Notes under the pieces: model-generated
The model's input: the letters and a program-made list of their open reading frames with translations, nothing else
Database searches by the model: none
What the model was told of the DNA's origin: nothing
Assembly (NCBI GenBank): GCA_963972195.1
Contig: CAXATH010000008.1
Span: forward strand, 1 to 64,000
Direction: 5' to 3'
Length of the DNA: 64,000 bases
Source: Litorimonas sp963972195
GTDB taxonomy: Bacteria > Pseudomonadota > Alphaproteobacteria > Caulobacterales > Maricaulaceae
In this document: positions 25,778 through 35,199 of the stretch, in pieces
Numbering within the stretch: the first letter of the stretch is position 1
How the letters are laid out: each line of letters starts with the position of its first letter
Program-made: the position numbers and the translations under genes

Positions 25778-27663
25778 TGGCGCGTAAGTCCAAACTCGCA
25801 CATAAAGATAGCGCCGCCGAACAGGCGGAGTCCGAAGCTGTCTTAACGCGCCGCACTTTATTTTTGGGCGCCGGCGGTCTCGCTATGTTTGGTGTCCTGG
25901 GCGCTAGGCTTTATGATCTGCAGGTTCGCAAGGCGGAAAACTATATTGCCCTCTCGGAAAACAATCGTTTCAATTATAATATCATTCTGCCGAGCCGTGG
26001 CCGTATTTTGGACCGCTATAGCGAGCCACTGGCAGTCAACGAGCCGAACTACAGAGTGGTGCTAATACCTGAACGGTCGCATGATGTTGATAACGTTTTA
26101 AAACATGTTGGGGAGGTAATTGAACTCGATCCCAAAAACTTGAAACGCATTCACCAGGATATTAAAAATAACCCAAGGTTTGTTCCGATTACCATTCAAG
26201 ACAATATCGACTGGAAGGCGTTCGCGGCATTGAACATGCGAATGCATGACCTTCCGGGTATCGTTCCGGAAGTGGCAGAAGGCCGGGCTTATCCGAATGA
26301 GGGAATTTTTGCCCATACATTAGGCTATATTGGCCGCGCCGGCGAAAAAGACGTTGCCGATGATAAAGACCCATTGCTCCGCCAGCCAACTTTCCGGATC
26401 GGTAAGACGGGCGTAGAGGCTGCCGTTGAGAAACAGTTGCGTGGGGCGTCGGGAAAACTGAAAGTCGAAGTGAATGCTGTAGGACGAATTGTCAGGGAAT
26501 GGCCTGACCCCAAAGAGGCAGCAACGCCTGGAGATGATGTATACCTAACATTGGATGCCCAACTTCAAAAATTCTCCGCCGATCAGTTTCAAGATGACTC
26601 CGGCGGAATTTCCGTAATGGATTGTATGACCGGAGAATTACGGACCCTTTTATCCATGCCCAGCTTTGATGGAAATTTGTTCGTGAACGGGCTGACCCAA
26701 GCGGATATGGACCGCATGAATAGCGATCCAAAACGTCCGCAATTCAACAAGGTTATAGGCGGCGGATATCCGCCTGCTTCGACGTTCAAAATGGCGGTCA
26801 TGCTCGCGGCGTTGGAAAGCGGATTGATCAACCCGAACAAGCCCGTTTTTTGCGTCGGGAAAATGCGACTTGGAAACCGGAATTTCCATTGTTGGAAAAG
26901 ACAAGGTCACGGCGCTATGAACATGCGAGATGGTCTGAAACATTCCTGTGACAGCTATTTCTACGAGATATCACAAATTATCGGGATTGACCGCATTGCA
27001 GATATGGCGCGCCGTCTTGGTCTTGGTCAAACTTATGACATCGGGATAAGCGGGAGTAATTCAGGAATTGTTCCGGACGGAGCATGGAAACAGGCCCGTC
27101 TGGGCTCGGGTTGGCGGATGGGCGACACGCTGAATGCTTCAATTGGGCAGGGCTTTGTTTTGGCCACACCTTTACAGCTGTCCGTTATGGCGGCTCGATT
27201 GGCAAATGCACAACTCGCTTTGGAACCCTCACTTATAATTGGGCAGGGCATACCGTCTTTCGGGGCTCTCGACATTGATCCCGCTAATTTGGCCTTTGTC
27301 AGAGAAGCTATGCACGCCGTTTGCGAGGAACCGGGCGGAACCGCCTATCGGTATGATAGTCTTAAATTAGGCGGAATAGAAATGGCCGGCAAGACGGGGA
27401 CAGGTCAGGTGAGGGGGATCTCAGCCAGTGAACGCGCATCTGGTGTGCGGAAGAACAACGTTGTTCCTTGGGAACTTCGAGATCACTCTATTTTTGTGGG
27501 GTTTGCTCCATATGAAAAACCCCGCTTTGCCGTTGCGACAATTGTTGAGCATGGCGGATCGGGTGCGGGACGAGCCGCAGACATTACGCGGAACGTGCTT
27601 TCGGAAGCCCTTCGTAGAGATGGTATGGGCCCCAAGCCTCAGAAGGAGGCGGCGGCGCTCTAA
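25777..27663 (+). CDS. mrdA: Penicillin-binding protein 2 (MrdA), elongasome transpeptidase
   Basis: Peptidoglycan DD-transpeptidase of lateral wall growth. It has 628 residues. An N-terminal membrane anchor (about 26-46) is followed by a dimerisation/pedestal domain (about 60-230). The transpeptidase domain has active-site Ser335 in ASTFK with Lys338, SxN-type motif SCD (390-392) and KTG (539-541). The ATG shares a base with the mreD stop, and rodA starts at the base after its TAA. Confidence 0.97.
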   Translation: MARKSKLAHKDSAAEQAESEAVLTRRTLFLGAGGLAMFGVLGARLYDLQVRKAENYIALSENNRFNYNIILPSRGRILDRYSEPLAVNEPNYRVVLIPERSHDVDNVLKHVGEVIELDPKNLKRIHQDIKNNPRFVPITIQDNIDWKAFAALNMRMHDLPGIVPEVAEGRAYPNEGIFAHTLGYIGRAGEKDVADDKDPLLRQPTFRIGKTGVEAAVEKQLRGASGKLKVEVNAVGRIVREWPDPKEAATPGDDVYLTLDAQLQKFSADQFQDDSGGISVMDCMTGELRTLLSMPSFDGNLFVNGLTQADMDRMNSDPKRPQFNKVIGGGYPPASTFKMAVMLAALESGLINPNKPVFCVGKMRLGNRNFHCWKRQGHGAMNMRDGLKHSCDSYFYEISQIIGIDRIADMARRLGLGQTYDIGISGSNSGIVPDGAWKQARLGSGWRMGDTLNASIGQGFVLATPLQLSVMAARLANAQLALEPSLIIGQGIPSFGALDIDPANLAFVREAMHAVCEEPGGTAYRYDSLKLGGIEMAGKTGTGQVRGISASERASGVRKNNVVPWELRDHSIFVGFAPYEKPRFAVATIVEHGGSGAGRAADITRNVLSEALRRDGMGPKPQKEAAAL

Positions 27664-28806
27664 ATGGTTGGTCTTTTCCCCATCGACACAACTAATTTGA
27701 GCCTGCGGGCCAAACTCTATGAGCTGAACTGGCTTCTCCCAGTGTTGATCGCCATAATAGGGGCTGTCGGGGTGGCGATGATCTTTGCTGCAACAGACGG
27801 AGTCTGGACGCAAGGCGCTGCGCAGCACGCCATCAGGATTGGACTCGCGGGAGTGCTTCTTCTGGTCATTGCGCTTATAGATATAAAAGTCTGGTATACC
27901 CTCTCTTATCCCGCTTATTTTGGCGCGCTCATCCTCTTAATCGGTGTTGAGTTTATGGGGGTCAGCGTCAACGGATCCCAACGTTGGCTCGATCTAGGCA
28001 TTATGAGAATTCAGCCTTCGGAAATTATGAAGCTAGCGATTGTTATGGCTCTGGCGCGCTATTACCATGATCTCTCTCGCTGGCGGGTCTCACATATTTC
28101 CGGCCTAACCGGAGCGCTTTTACTCATTGCCGTCCCAATGGTTCTTATTCTTCATCAGCCTGATTTGGGGACGACCTTGCTACTCGGCGCAACGGGCGTG
28201 GCTATCGTGTTTTTAGCGGGTGTGAGCTGGCGCGTGATCGGGTTTGCGTCTTTAATCATGGCGGTCGGTTTGCCGATATTTTTTCGATTTGGATTGAAGG
28301 AATATCAGCGAGACAGAATCTGGACTTTTCTTGATCCTTCACGGGATCCAAGCGGGGCAAGCTATCATATCACCCAGTCCAAAATAGCGCTGGGGAGCGG
28401 CGGGATATCAGGTAAGGGTTTTATGCATGGCACGCAAAGGCAAGGGGATTATGTTCCTGAGAATCGAACCGACTTTGTTTTTACCGTAATAGGAGAAGAG
28501 TTCGGTCTCATTGGAAGCCTAATGACGATCGCGCTTTATATAGCCGTCATCGGCCTGTGCATTTACCTGGCCATGAAATGTAAATCCAGTTTCGCAAAGT
28601 TATTGATATTAGGGCTTACGACGACTTTCACGCTCTATATTTTCATAAATCTCGGTATGGTAATGGGGCTGCTTCCGGTTGTCGGTGTGCCGCTTCCGCT
28701 GATTTCATATGGAGGAACCGTTGTCATGGCCGTAATGGCAGGCTTTGGTTTGATTTTGTCAGCTCATCTCCATCGAAATAGCGAATTGCCCCGCAGTCGA
28801 CTTTGA
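27664..28806 (+). CDS. rodA: Rod shape-determining protein RodA (SEDS glycosyltransferase)
   Basis: Polytopic SEDS peptidoglycan polymerase that works with PBP2. It has 380 residues and about ten membrane helices. Family motifs are GSQRWLDLG and QPSEIMKLA (about 102-123), a HQPDLGTTL loop near 164, and the C-terminal PLISYGGT block (about 345). The start immediately follows the mrdA stop, so the elongasome enzyme pair is translationally linked. It is the last gene of the mre operon. Confidence 0.97.
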   Translation: MVGLFPIDTTNLSLRAKLYELNWLLPVLIAIIGAVGVAMIFAATDGVWTQGAAQHAIRIGLAGVLLLVIALIDIKVWYTLSYPAYFGALILLIGVEFMGVSVNGSQRWLDLGIMRIQPSEIMKLAIVMALARYYHDLSRWRVSHISGLTGALLLIAVPMVLILHQPDLGTTLLLGATGVAIVFLAGVSWRVIGFASLIMAVGLPIFFRFGLKEYQRDRIWTFLDPSRDPSGASYHITQSKIALGSGGISGKGFMHGTQRQGDYVPENRTDFVFTVIGEEFGLIGSLMTIALYIAVIGLCIYLAMKCKSSFAKLLILGLTTTFTLYIFINLGMVMGLLPVVGVPLPLISYGGTVVMAVMAGFGLILSAHLHRNSELPRSRL

Positions 28807-28968
28807 TAATCTCGTATTTACCTGACTGTTTTTAGTGTGAAAAATGAGAATCGAGCCTCTTCTTTCGCGCTCTTCGCTTGACCACAGGACGGATTTCCTT
28901 AATCACAGCACAATACTTGAATGCGCTCATAAGAAGCGACATCAAAGGGAACACAGAAGGGATTTCAA

Positions 28969-30387
28969 ATGGCTTCAATTGCGGCTCCGGGCAAGGCTCA
29001 GTGGTCTTCACGTTTTGCATTCATCATGGCGGCCGTTGGGTCTTCAGTCGGCCTTGGAAATCTTTGGCGATTTTCTTCTGAAGCCGGTACGAATGGAGGC
29101 GGCGCTTTCATTCTCATTTATCTTCTCGCCGTAATTTTCGTGTGTATTCCGGTATTGATGAGCGAATATATGGTTGGCCGTTCAGGGAATGTGGCTAACG
29201 CCGTTGGGTCTGTGGACGATGTCGCACAGCGTTCCGGCCGTAGCCGTAACTGGCGCGGCGCAGGCTGGGTCGGCATGTTGGCCGGCTTCTTTATCGTGAC
29301 ATTTTACTGTGTGATTGCAGGCTGGGTGTTGAGGTATATTTTCTTCTTTCTCCTGAATGATTTCGCTGGAATGACGCCCGATGAAGTGTCTGATCGGTTT
29401 ATCGAGTTTATCAGTAACCCCATAGCTGTTTTACCATGGTTTTTAGCGTTTGCGCTTATCACCACATGGCTTGTTAGTCGCGGAGTTAACAAGGGAATTG
29501 AATGGGCCGCGAAAATGCTCATGCCGGCCTTTTTCATCCTTTTGGCGTGTTTGGCTGTTTTCGCGCTAGTTACCAATCTAAGCGATGGAGGCACAGCAGC
29601 TGCTCTTGAGTTCCTTTATGTCCCTGATTGGAATGAAATGATGACAAAAAACCCTGAAATTTCTGCTGTCTCCAATGTCGGAAGCGTTGCCAATGCCGCG
29701 CTTGGGCAAGCCTTTTTCTCGGTTAGTGTAGGTAGTGCGATCATGATAACTTACGGGTCCTATATACCAAACGACGTCTCTCTGCCTAAAGCGGCCGCCA
29801 CAGTTGCAATAATGGACTCAATGGTCGCCTTGATTGCCGGCCTCGCTATTTTTCCGATCGTATTTGGTTCGGGGTTATCAGAAAGTGTTGGTCCAGCATT
29901 GCTCTTCATCACCCTTCCAAATGCATTTGAAGCTATGGGCATAATTGGGCCTGTCGTTGGGGCGGCGTTCTTCTTCTTGGCCTTCTTTGCCGCAATTACT
30001 TCTTCGGTCTCCTTATTGGAGCCATCGGCTGCCTATACGAGTGAGAAGTTTAATATTTCCAAGTCCAAAGCCGCGTGGATTGTTGGCGGCCTTATGATAG
30101 TCATAGGATTGTTCTCAGTCTTCGGCGTAGGTGAAGGCGGTGCAACACCGTCTCTCAACGCTATTGACGGGTTCACAAGTAAAGTCATGCTTCCACTTGC
30201 GGGCTTCCTGATCATTCTCTTCGTGGGCTGGAGAATGGACTCAAGACTTGTTCATGAACAAATCAAGGGCGAAGGCGAGAAGCTTGGGAAGGTCATATTC
30301 TTCCTTTGCCGCTGGGTCGCCCCGATTTTTGTGGGCGCTGTAATGGTCACCTCAATCATGTCCTACATTCGAAGCTTTACAGGTTAA
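28969..30387 (+). CDS. Sodium-dependent transporter, SLC6/NSS family
   Basis: Sodium-coupled symporter of the LeuT fold, for amino acids or related amines; substrate not readable. It has 472 residues and about eleven to twelve membrane helices. The first helix carries the NSS signature FIMAAVGSSVGLGNLWRF (about 17-34), with the unwound GxGNLWRF segment that binds Na+ and substrate, followed by NGGGAFILIYL. GAAFFFLAFFAAITSS near 325-340 matches TM8, including the sodium-site serines. GAAGGGA-type ribosome site before ATG 28969. It is not in an operon with rodA (162 bp gap). Confidence 0.93.
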   Translation: MASIAAPGKAQWSSRFAFIMAAVGSSVGLGNLWRFSSEAGTNGGGAFILIYLLAVIFVCIPVLMSEYMVGRSGNVANAVGSVDDVAQRSGRSRNWRGAGWVGMLAGFFIVTFYCVIAGWVLRYIFFFLLNDFAGMTPDEVSDRFIEFISNPIAVLPWFLAFALITTWLVSRGVNKGIEWAAKMLMPAFFILLACLAVFALVTNLSDGGTAAALEFLYVPDWNEMMTKNPEISAVSNVGSVANAALGQAFFSVSVGSAIMITYGSYIPNDVSLPKAAATVAIMDSMVALIAGLAIFPIVFGSGLSESVGPALLFITLPNAFEAMGIIGPVVGAAFFFLAFFAAITSSVSLLEPSAAYTSEKFNISKSKAAWIVGGLMIVIGLFSVFGVGEGGATPSLNAIDGFTSKVMLPLAGFLIILFVGWRMDSRLVHEQIKGEGEKLGKVIFFLCRWVAPIFVGAVMVTSIMSYIRSFTG

Positions 30388-30412
30388 TTCTTGGAAGGAC
30401 TGTTATTTATTT

Positions 30413-30444
30413 ATTGCAGCGGCGTTCTCGGCGCCGTATGCAAT
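30413..30444 (+). terminator. Hairpin after the SLC6 transporter gene
   Basis: Outer arms ATTGCA/TGCAAT and inner arms CGGCG/CGCCG form an 11-bp stem with a small bulge and a 7-base loop, 25 bp after the stop. The downstream sequence is T-rich but lacks a continuous T-tract, so intrinsic termination is probable rather than certain. Confidence 0.45.
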
Positions 30445-30557
30445 TCTTAATAGTTTTCTGGGCATAGATAGGCAAATATATCCCAGGCATACTGTTAAGC
30501 GTGGGGCGACAGAAATTGAAATCAGCACAAATGTGCTGGGGATATTGGGACCTCTAT

Positions 30558-31190
30558 ATGCGCGATTTCTCTTCGCATAAATCTATAGCACTTCGCGCCT
30601 TAGCAGTTTCAACGTGTGTGATGGTTTCCGCGTGTGCCACGGTTGATATGACGGATATGGCTTCTGCTAGTGCCGGAAAAGAGACACGGTCTATAGATGT
30701 AAATGTGGTCGAACGAGCTGCTGCTAAACTATATTCTGTTTTCACTAATCGCGGGTTTGTTGCAAAAGACTCACGCAGTAAAATGCGCTCAGCGGCGCAA
30801 ACCCTTTTAAAGGGTTTGGAAAATAAGCCCCTCAATGAGGACATAAATTACGCGAAGTCCGTCGTCTCTCTTGAGGCTCTGGAAGCTGATATGGCGATGG
30901 CCAGAGGTTATGTTGACCAAACCAGACAAGCCGCAGAGATATATCTGGCCATGGCGCCCGGCGAAACCTCCTTACGAAAAGAGTTGGTCAGTTTGGAAAA
31001 ATCCTTGATCGCTTCGAATGAAGCCCAGGAAACCTTTGCACAAGCGCTAAGCCTGAAAAATCAAGGAAATGAAAACGCTGAATATCTGCAGTTTTCAGCT
31101 AGTGTAGACTTCTTACGCCAGGCGACGGATGCATTTGGAGACAGAGTTCGATCAGACGCGATGGCAGAGGAACAAAACGCTATTGGTTAG
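30558..31190 (+). CDS. Predicted lipoprotein, helical, unknown function
   Basis: 210 residues from ATG 30558, chosen because it gives a normal lipoprotein signal (MRDFSSHKS, hydrophobic stretch, lipobox VSAC near residue 26). An upstream GTG at 30501 would bury the signal. The mature part is almost wholly alpha-helical and charged, with alternating Ala/Leu/Glu/Lys patterns reminiscent of TPR or coiled-coil helices, but no repeat consensus. Unrecognised. It stands alone between the SLC6 transporter and the convergent epimerase gene. Confidence 0.75.
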   Translation: MRDFSSHKSIALRALAVSTCVMVSACATVDMTDMASASAGKETRSIDVNVVERAAAKLYSVFTNRGFVAKDSRSKMRSAAQTLLKGLENKPLNEDINYAKSVVSLEALEADMAMARGYVDQTRQAAEIYLAMAPGETSLRKELVSLEKSLIASNEAQETFAQALSLKNQGNENAEYLQFSASVDFLRQATDAFGDRVRSDAMAEEQNAIG

Positions 31191-31233
31191 GTGGCTCCTC
31201 CAGCGGCACTTAACAGTCACCTTAGTCCGAAGT

Positions 31234-32229
31234 TTAGCCCCAGAGCTCACGGGGCGGCGGTAAAACCTTTGAGCCTTGATACGTCAGGCCGATTTTGCAA
31301 TCTTCCGCTAAAAGAAGCGGTCCGTCCAAGTCTAGGACATCTGCATAACTTTCTAATATCAACATAGGCGCCATCGCGAGAGACGAGCCGACCATACATC
31401 CTGCCATGATCTGAAAGTCCATCTGTTTAGCTAGCTGCATTAAGCTTAAGGCCGCGGTGAGACCTCCGCACTTATCCAGTTTTACATTTATCGCCCGATA
31501 ACCTTGGCGATGGAGTTTTTCCAAGTCTGAAATCGATATTTCTTTTTGGCTATGAAGGCTTTCGTCCGCGCAGACCACCGGGAAAGAAGAAAACGGCGGG
31601 GATATACTGATCGCGGAAGAAATAGGCTGCTCTAGCATCAAAATAGCTTCATTCGGAATGGCTTGGGTGAGGGCGTCTACTTCGCTTCGACTCATGCCCT
31701 CATTTGCGTCAATGATGAGTGAGGCGTCAGGACGGGAGTCCAGTACCGCCTGAACACATTCTACCGCGCCCTGTCCGTCCACTTTGACCTTTAAGATGGG
31801 GTAATCCCTGGCCTCGCGGGCGGCGGCGGCCGTCTCGGACGGAGTTTGTAGAGAGAGCGTGTAAGCTGTGGTGCGCGGCTTTGGTTTTGGGATTTTCAAT
31901 AGATCACTGACGGTTTGTCCAGACTGCTTGGACTTCAGGTCCCATAAAGCGCAGTCAACCGCATTTCGCGCTGGACCAGGCGGTATAAGTCCTTGAAGTT
32001 CTTCGGTATCTAAACCGGCTTCAATTTGATCTCTGAGACACTCAATCTGCTGAATCACGCTCCCCACGGTGTCGCCATAACGGTCATAAGGGCGGCATTC
32101 CGCGCGCCCAACCTGACTGCCTTCAGTTAGCTCCACCCAAACTGTCGGTATCATTGTCAGGCTAGAGCGCGAAATGGTAAACGCGCCTTTCACAGGCCAA
32201 GACATTTCTCTCACATATAATTGCCGCAA
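31234..32229 (-). CDS. Dipeptide epimerase (L-Ala-D/L-Glu epimerase-like), enolase superfamily
   Basis: Probably epimerises dipeptides such as L-Ala-D-Glu from murein turnover; the exact substrate is inferred. It has 331 residues from TTG 32229, preceded by AAAGG; the longer frame to 32304 would overlap the divergent mlaE start. Muconate-lactonising N-terminal domain, then a barrel with KVKVD (first catalytic Lys region), metal ligands DANEG, LEQP and CADES, and the second catalytic Lys in INVKLDKCGG. The C-terminal MAGCMVGSS block is typical of the dipeptide epimerase subgroup. Confidence 0.88.
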   Translation of the reverse strand: MRQLYVREMSWPVKGAFTISRSSLTMIPTVWVELTEGSQVGRAECRPYDRYGDTVGSVIQQIECLRDQIEAGLDTEELQGLIPPGPARNAVDCALWDLKSKQSGQTVSDLLKIPKPKPRTTAYTLSLQTPSETAAAAREARDYPILKVKVDGQGAVECVQAVLDSRPDASLIIDANEGMSRSEVDALTQAIPNEAILMLEQPISSAISISPPFSSFPVVCADESLHSQKEISISDLEKLHRQGYRAINVKLDKCGGLTAALSLMQLAKQMDFQIMAGCMVGSSLAMAPMLILESYADVLDLDGPLLLAEDCKIGLTYQGSKVLPPPRELWG

Positions 32230-32279
32230 AATGGAACCTTTGCTTGACGGGGGCGCCGCTTGTTTGCACCTTGTTTCGG

Positions 32280-33410
32280 ATGTCTGAAACTGAACAATAC
32301 ACACTTACAGAGCAGGGCCAAACACTGCTTGTTAAAGCACGCGGTGCTTGGACGTTTGAAAACGCCAAAAAGCTGTATGAGAGCCTGTCCGTTCGATCGC
32401 CTTCAAAAGACTTTAAAGACATTCGATATGACTTCTCAGAGATGACAGAGCTCGACACGTCGGGCGCCTATCTTTTGGCTAGGTTTTTGGAGGGTCAAGA
32501 AGATGAAAGGCTGAGCTGGCAAATTGATAAGGGCACGAAGGGCCAGTTGACCTTGATGAAGGCAGCTTGTGAAGCTATTCGCGGCGCTCCGCCGCATCAG
32601 ACGCGTCAGTGGTATGACACCTTGATACGTCTTGGCGTCGCGACAGAACGATTTGGCAAAGAGGTCTGGGAAACGTTAGCGTTTATCGGACATTTTTTCT
32701 CTGTCATGGCTCGGCTTTCTTTAACCCCTTATAAAATTCGCTGGAAATCTGTTGTTGCACTGATCGAAGAGATAGGGCTGGACGCGGCCCCAATCGTGAT
32801 GGTGCTGAGCTTCTTTATTGGTGCCGTTATTGCTTATATGGGGGCGAATTTGCTCGCATCTTTTGGAGCAAGTGTTTTTATGGTTGATTTGGTGGGTTTC
32901 TCGGTGCTTCGGGAGCTCGCACCCATTATTACTGCCATATTGCTCGCGGGACGATCAGACTCGGCTTTCACGGCGCAAATTGGGGCCATGAAAATGCGTC
33001 AGGAAATTGACGCTATGACGGTCATAGGTCTTGATACTTATGAAACCCTCGTCGTGCCCAGAGCAATTGCCTGTGTAGTTGCGACCCCTATTCTGACCTT
33101 TTTAGCTATGATGAGCGGTATTTTCGGAGGAATGCTTGTCGCCTGGACTGGCGGAACCGATATATCGCCTATAATGTTTATGGGCAGGTTTCGCGAGGCC
33201 ATTGATTTAACGCAATTCGGAGTAGGGCTCGTGAAAACGCCGATTTTTGGGCTCATCATTGCTATAATCGGATGCCGTCAGGGACTGGCTGTCACGGGTA
33301 GTGTTGAGTCTTTGGGCGCTAGAACGACGACCAGCGTGGTTCAGGCGATTTTCGCTGTGATCGCCGTGGACGCCATGTTTGCAATTCTATTTTACCAGTT
33401 GGGTGTTTAA
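32280..33410 (+). CDS. mlaE: MlaE-family lipid ABC transporter permease with N-terminal STAS domain
   Basis: Inner-membrane permease of an MCE phospholipid transport system that maintains outer-membrane lipid asymmetry. It has 376 residues from ATG 32280. An N-terminal STAS domain (about 1-95, with DFSEMTELDTSGAYLL) is fused to the MlaE permease domain (about 130-376), where VGFSVLRELAPIITAILLAGR is the recognisable coupling segment. STAS is a separate protein (MlaB) in E. coli, whereas the fusion is common in alphaproteobacteria. Its stop shares a base with the next ATG. Confidence 0.94.
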   Translation: MSETEQYTLTEQGQTLLVKARGAWTFENAKKLYESLSVRSPSKDFKDIRYDFSEMTELDTSGAYLLARFLEGQEDERLSWQIDKGTKGQLTLMKAACEAIRGAPPHQTRQWYDTLIRLGVATERFGKEVWETLAFIGHFFSVMARLSLTPYKIRWKSVVALIEEIGLDAAPIVMVLSFFIGAVIAYMGANLLASFGASVFMVDLVGFSVLRELAPIITAILLAGRSDSAFTAQIGAMKMRQEIDAMTVIGLDTYETLVVPRAIACVVATPILTFLAMMSGIFGGMLVAWTGGTDISPIMFMGRFREAIDLTQFGVGLVKTPIFGLIIAIIGCRQGLAVTGSVESLGARTTTSVVQAIFAVIAVDAMFAILFYQLGV

Positions 33411-34219
33411 TGAAGACGCAAATTGACACGCAAGCCCCGCCCATGGAGGCGAGGGGAATACTGACCCAGTTCGGAACGAACGTCATTCACGAGAACCTCG
33501 ACTTCCGTATCAACCGCGGCGAAATTGTCGGATTGGTCGGCGGTTCTGGAACGGGTAAATCTGTTCTCATGAATACGATGTTGGGTCTGAAAGAACCTGA
33601 AGGCGGGGTCGTCAGATATTTTGGACAAGACCGGAAAGACCTGACCTCGGAAGACCGAAGAGCCATCAATAATGAGATAGGCGTTTTGTTTCAGGGAGGG
33701 GCGCTTTTTTCGTCATTATCCGTACGGCAGAATATTATTGTCCCAATGCGCGAGCATACTGACCTTTCAGAGGAGTTCATGTTGGAACTCGCCGACATGA
33801 AAATACATATGGTTGGTCTCCCGCCAGAAGCCGCTAAGCTTTACCCATCTGATCTGTCAGGGGGCATGAGAAAGAGGGCTGGTTTGGCACGTTCCCTCGC
33901 CCTTGATCCGTCCCTTCTATTCTTGGACGAGCCGACGGCAGGATTGGATCCGATAGGGGCGCATGCCTTTGATGAGCTTATACTGGGCCTTAGAGACGCG
34001 ATGAATTTGACAGTTCTGATGGTCACACATGATTTGGACAGCCTTTATGCGATCTGTGACCGTGTGGCAGTTTTGGTTGATAAACATATTGCGATTGCCG
34101 ATAAGCTGGAAGAGGTTCAACGATACGACCATCCTTGGGTGAAGGAATATTTCGGCGGACCCCGTTCCCGCGCAGCAATGGCGGCAGGCGGTAAATCAAT
34201 AATGAAAGCGGCTGACTGA
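33410..34219 (+). CDS. mlaF: Lipid ABC transporter ATP-binding protein MlaF
   Basis: ATPase of the Mla-type complex. It has 269 residues. Walker A GGSGTGKSV lies at about 44-52, the signature LSGGMRKRAGLARSLA at about 149-164, and Walker B LLFLDEPTAGLDP at about 168-180. Position between permease and MCE protein, with starts and stops within 3 bp, shows a single operon. Confidence 0.96.
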   Translation: MKTQIDTQAPPMEARGILTQFGTNVIHENLDFRINRGEIVGLVGGSGTGKSVLMNTMLGLKEPEGGVVRYFGQDRKDLTSEDRRAINNEIGVLFQGGALFSSLSVRQNIIVPMREHTDLSEEFMLELADMKIHMVGLPPEAAKLYPSDLSGGMRKRAGLARSLALDPSLLFLDEPTAGLDPIGAHAFDELILGLRDAMNLTVLMVTHDLDSLYAICDRVAVLVDKHIAIADKLEEVQRYDHPWVKEYFGGPRSRAAMAAGGKSIMKAAD

Positions 34220-34221
34220 AT

Positions 34222-35199
34222 ATGGAAAATAAAGCCCATTACGCTCTGATTGGACTTTTTGTTCTGCTCTCCATGGTGGCCGCTTTGGCGTTTATGGCTT
34301 GGCTTTCAAATGCGCAATTTGACCAAAAGTTTGACGAATATGAAGTCAGTTTTAGCGGCCCTGTCCGGGGGTTGTCTCAGGGTAGTGAAGTCCGGTTTAA
34401 CGGGCTTAAGGTCGGGGAAGTTCTCGGCTTGCGACTTGATCCAAAGGATACAAATACCGTTCTCGCGGAAATACAAGTGATCGCGGATACACCCGTCGAT
34501 ACGAAAAGTTATGCTAGGCTTGAACCCCTAGGTTTAACGGGATTGAGCTATATTCAAATATTCTCAGGGGGGGAGGAGTTCCCGCTACTGAAGGACCTGC
34601 CAGGAAAAGGCCCAAAACGGATTGAAGGCCAAATGAGCCAGTTAGACACATTTCTAGATGGGGGTGGGTCTGTCATTGAAAGTGCGGGGCGGGCTCTGAA
34701 TGCGGTCAACGTTGTGCTTTCGGAAGACGCTGTTGAAGACTTTCATCAAATACTCGAAAACATCCAGGAAATCACGGCAGGGCTGGAAACATCTGAGCTT
34801 GATATGGAGCAGATCAACGGGATGTTCGCCTCAATCACGAATGCTGCCGACAGAATTGCAATCGCGGCAGATGGAGTGACGGAGACATCGGCCTCTATTA
34901 ATGGCGTGGTCGATGAGGATATTAAACAGCTAATAGCTCGCGCTGAGACAAGTTTCGACAATCTCGATACAGCGCTTGCCTCATACGATACCTTGGCGGT
35001 TGAAGGAAATGAACTGATCGTGGATGCGCGGGATGCAATTAATCGGCTTTCAAATTCCGGTCTGACAGATTTGGAGGAAACAGTCGACGCTATTCGCCGT
35101 CTTGTTGAAACCCTTGGACGCGTTGCCGATGGTCTGGAACAGAACCCGTCCCAATTCATTGTTGGGTCAGAGCGTGAAACAGTGGATATTCCTCAATGA
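34222..35199 (+). CDS. mlaD: MCE-domain lipid-binding protein MlaD
   Basis: Periplasmic, inner-membrane-anchored substrate-binding component. It has 325 residues. There is one N-terminal membrane helix (about 7-27). The MCE domain (about 38-115) includes GPVRGLSQGSEVRFNGLKVGEV (in part). A long helical C-terminal region (about 140-300) is rich in Ala, Asp and Glu and likely forms the oligomeric helical barrel or needle. Overlaps the next gene by 4 bp (ATGA). Confidence 0.94.
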   Translation: MENKAHYALIGLFVLLSMVAALAFMAWLSNAQFDQKFDEYEVSFSGPVRGLSQGSEVRFNGLKVGEVLGLRLDPKDTNTVLAEIQVIADTPVDTKSYARLEPLGLTGLSYIQIFSGGEEFPLLKDLPGKGPKRIEGQMSQLDTFLDGGGSVIESAGRALNAVNVVLSEDAVEDFHQILENIQEITAGLETSELDMEQINGMFASITNAADRIAIAADGVTETSASINGVVDEDIKQLIARAETSFDNLDTALASYDTLAVEGNELIVDARDAINRLSNSGLTDLEETVDAIRRLVETLGRVADGLEQNPSQFIVGSERETVDIPQ

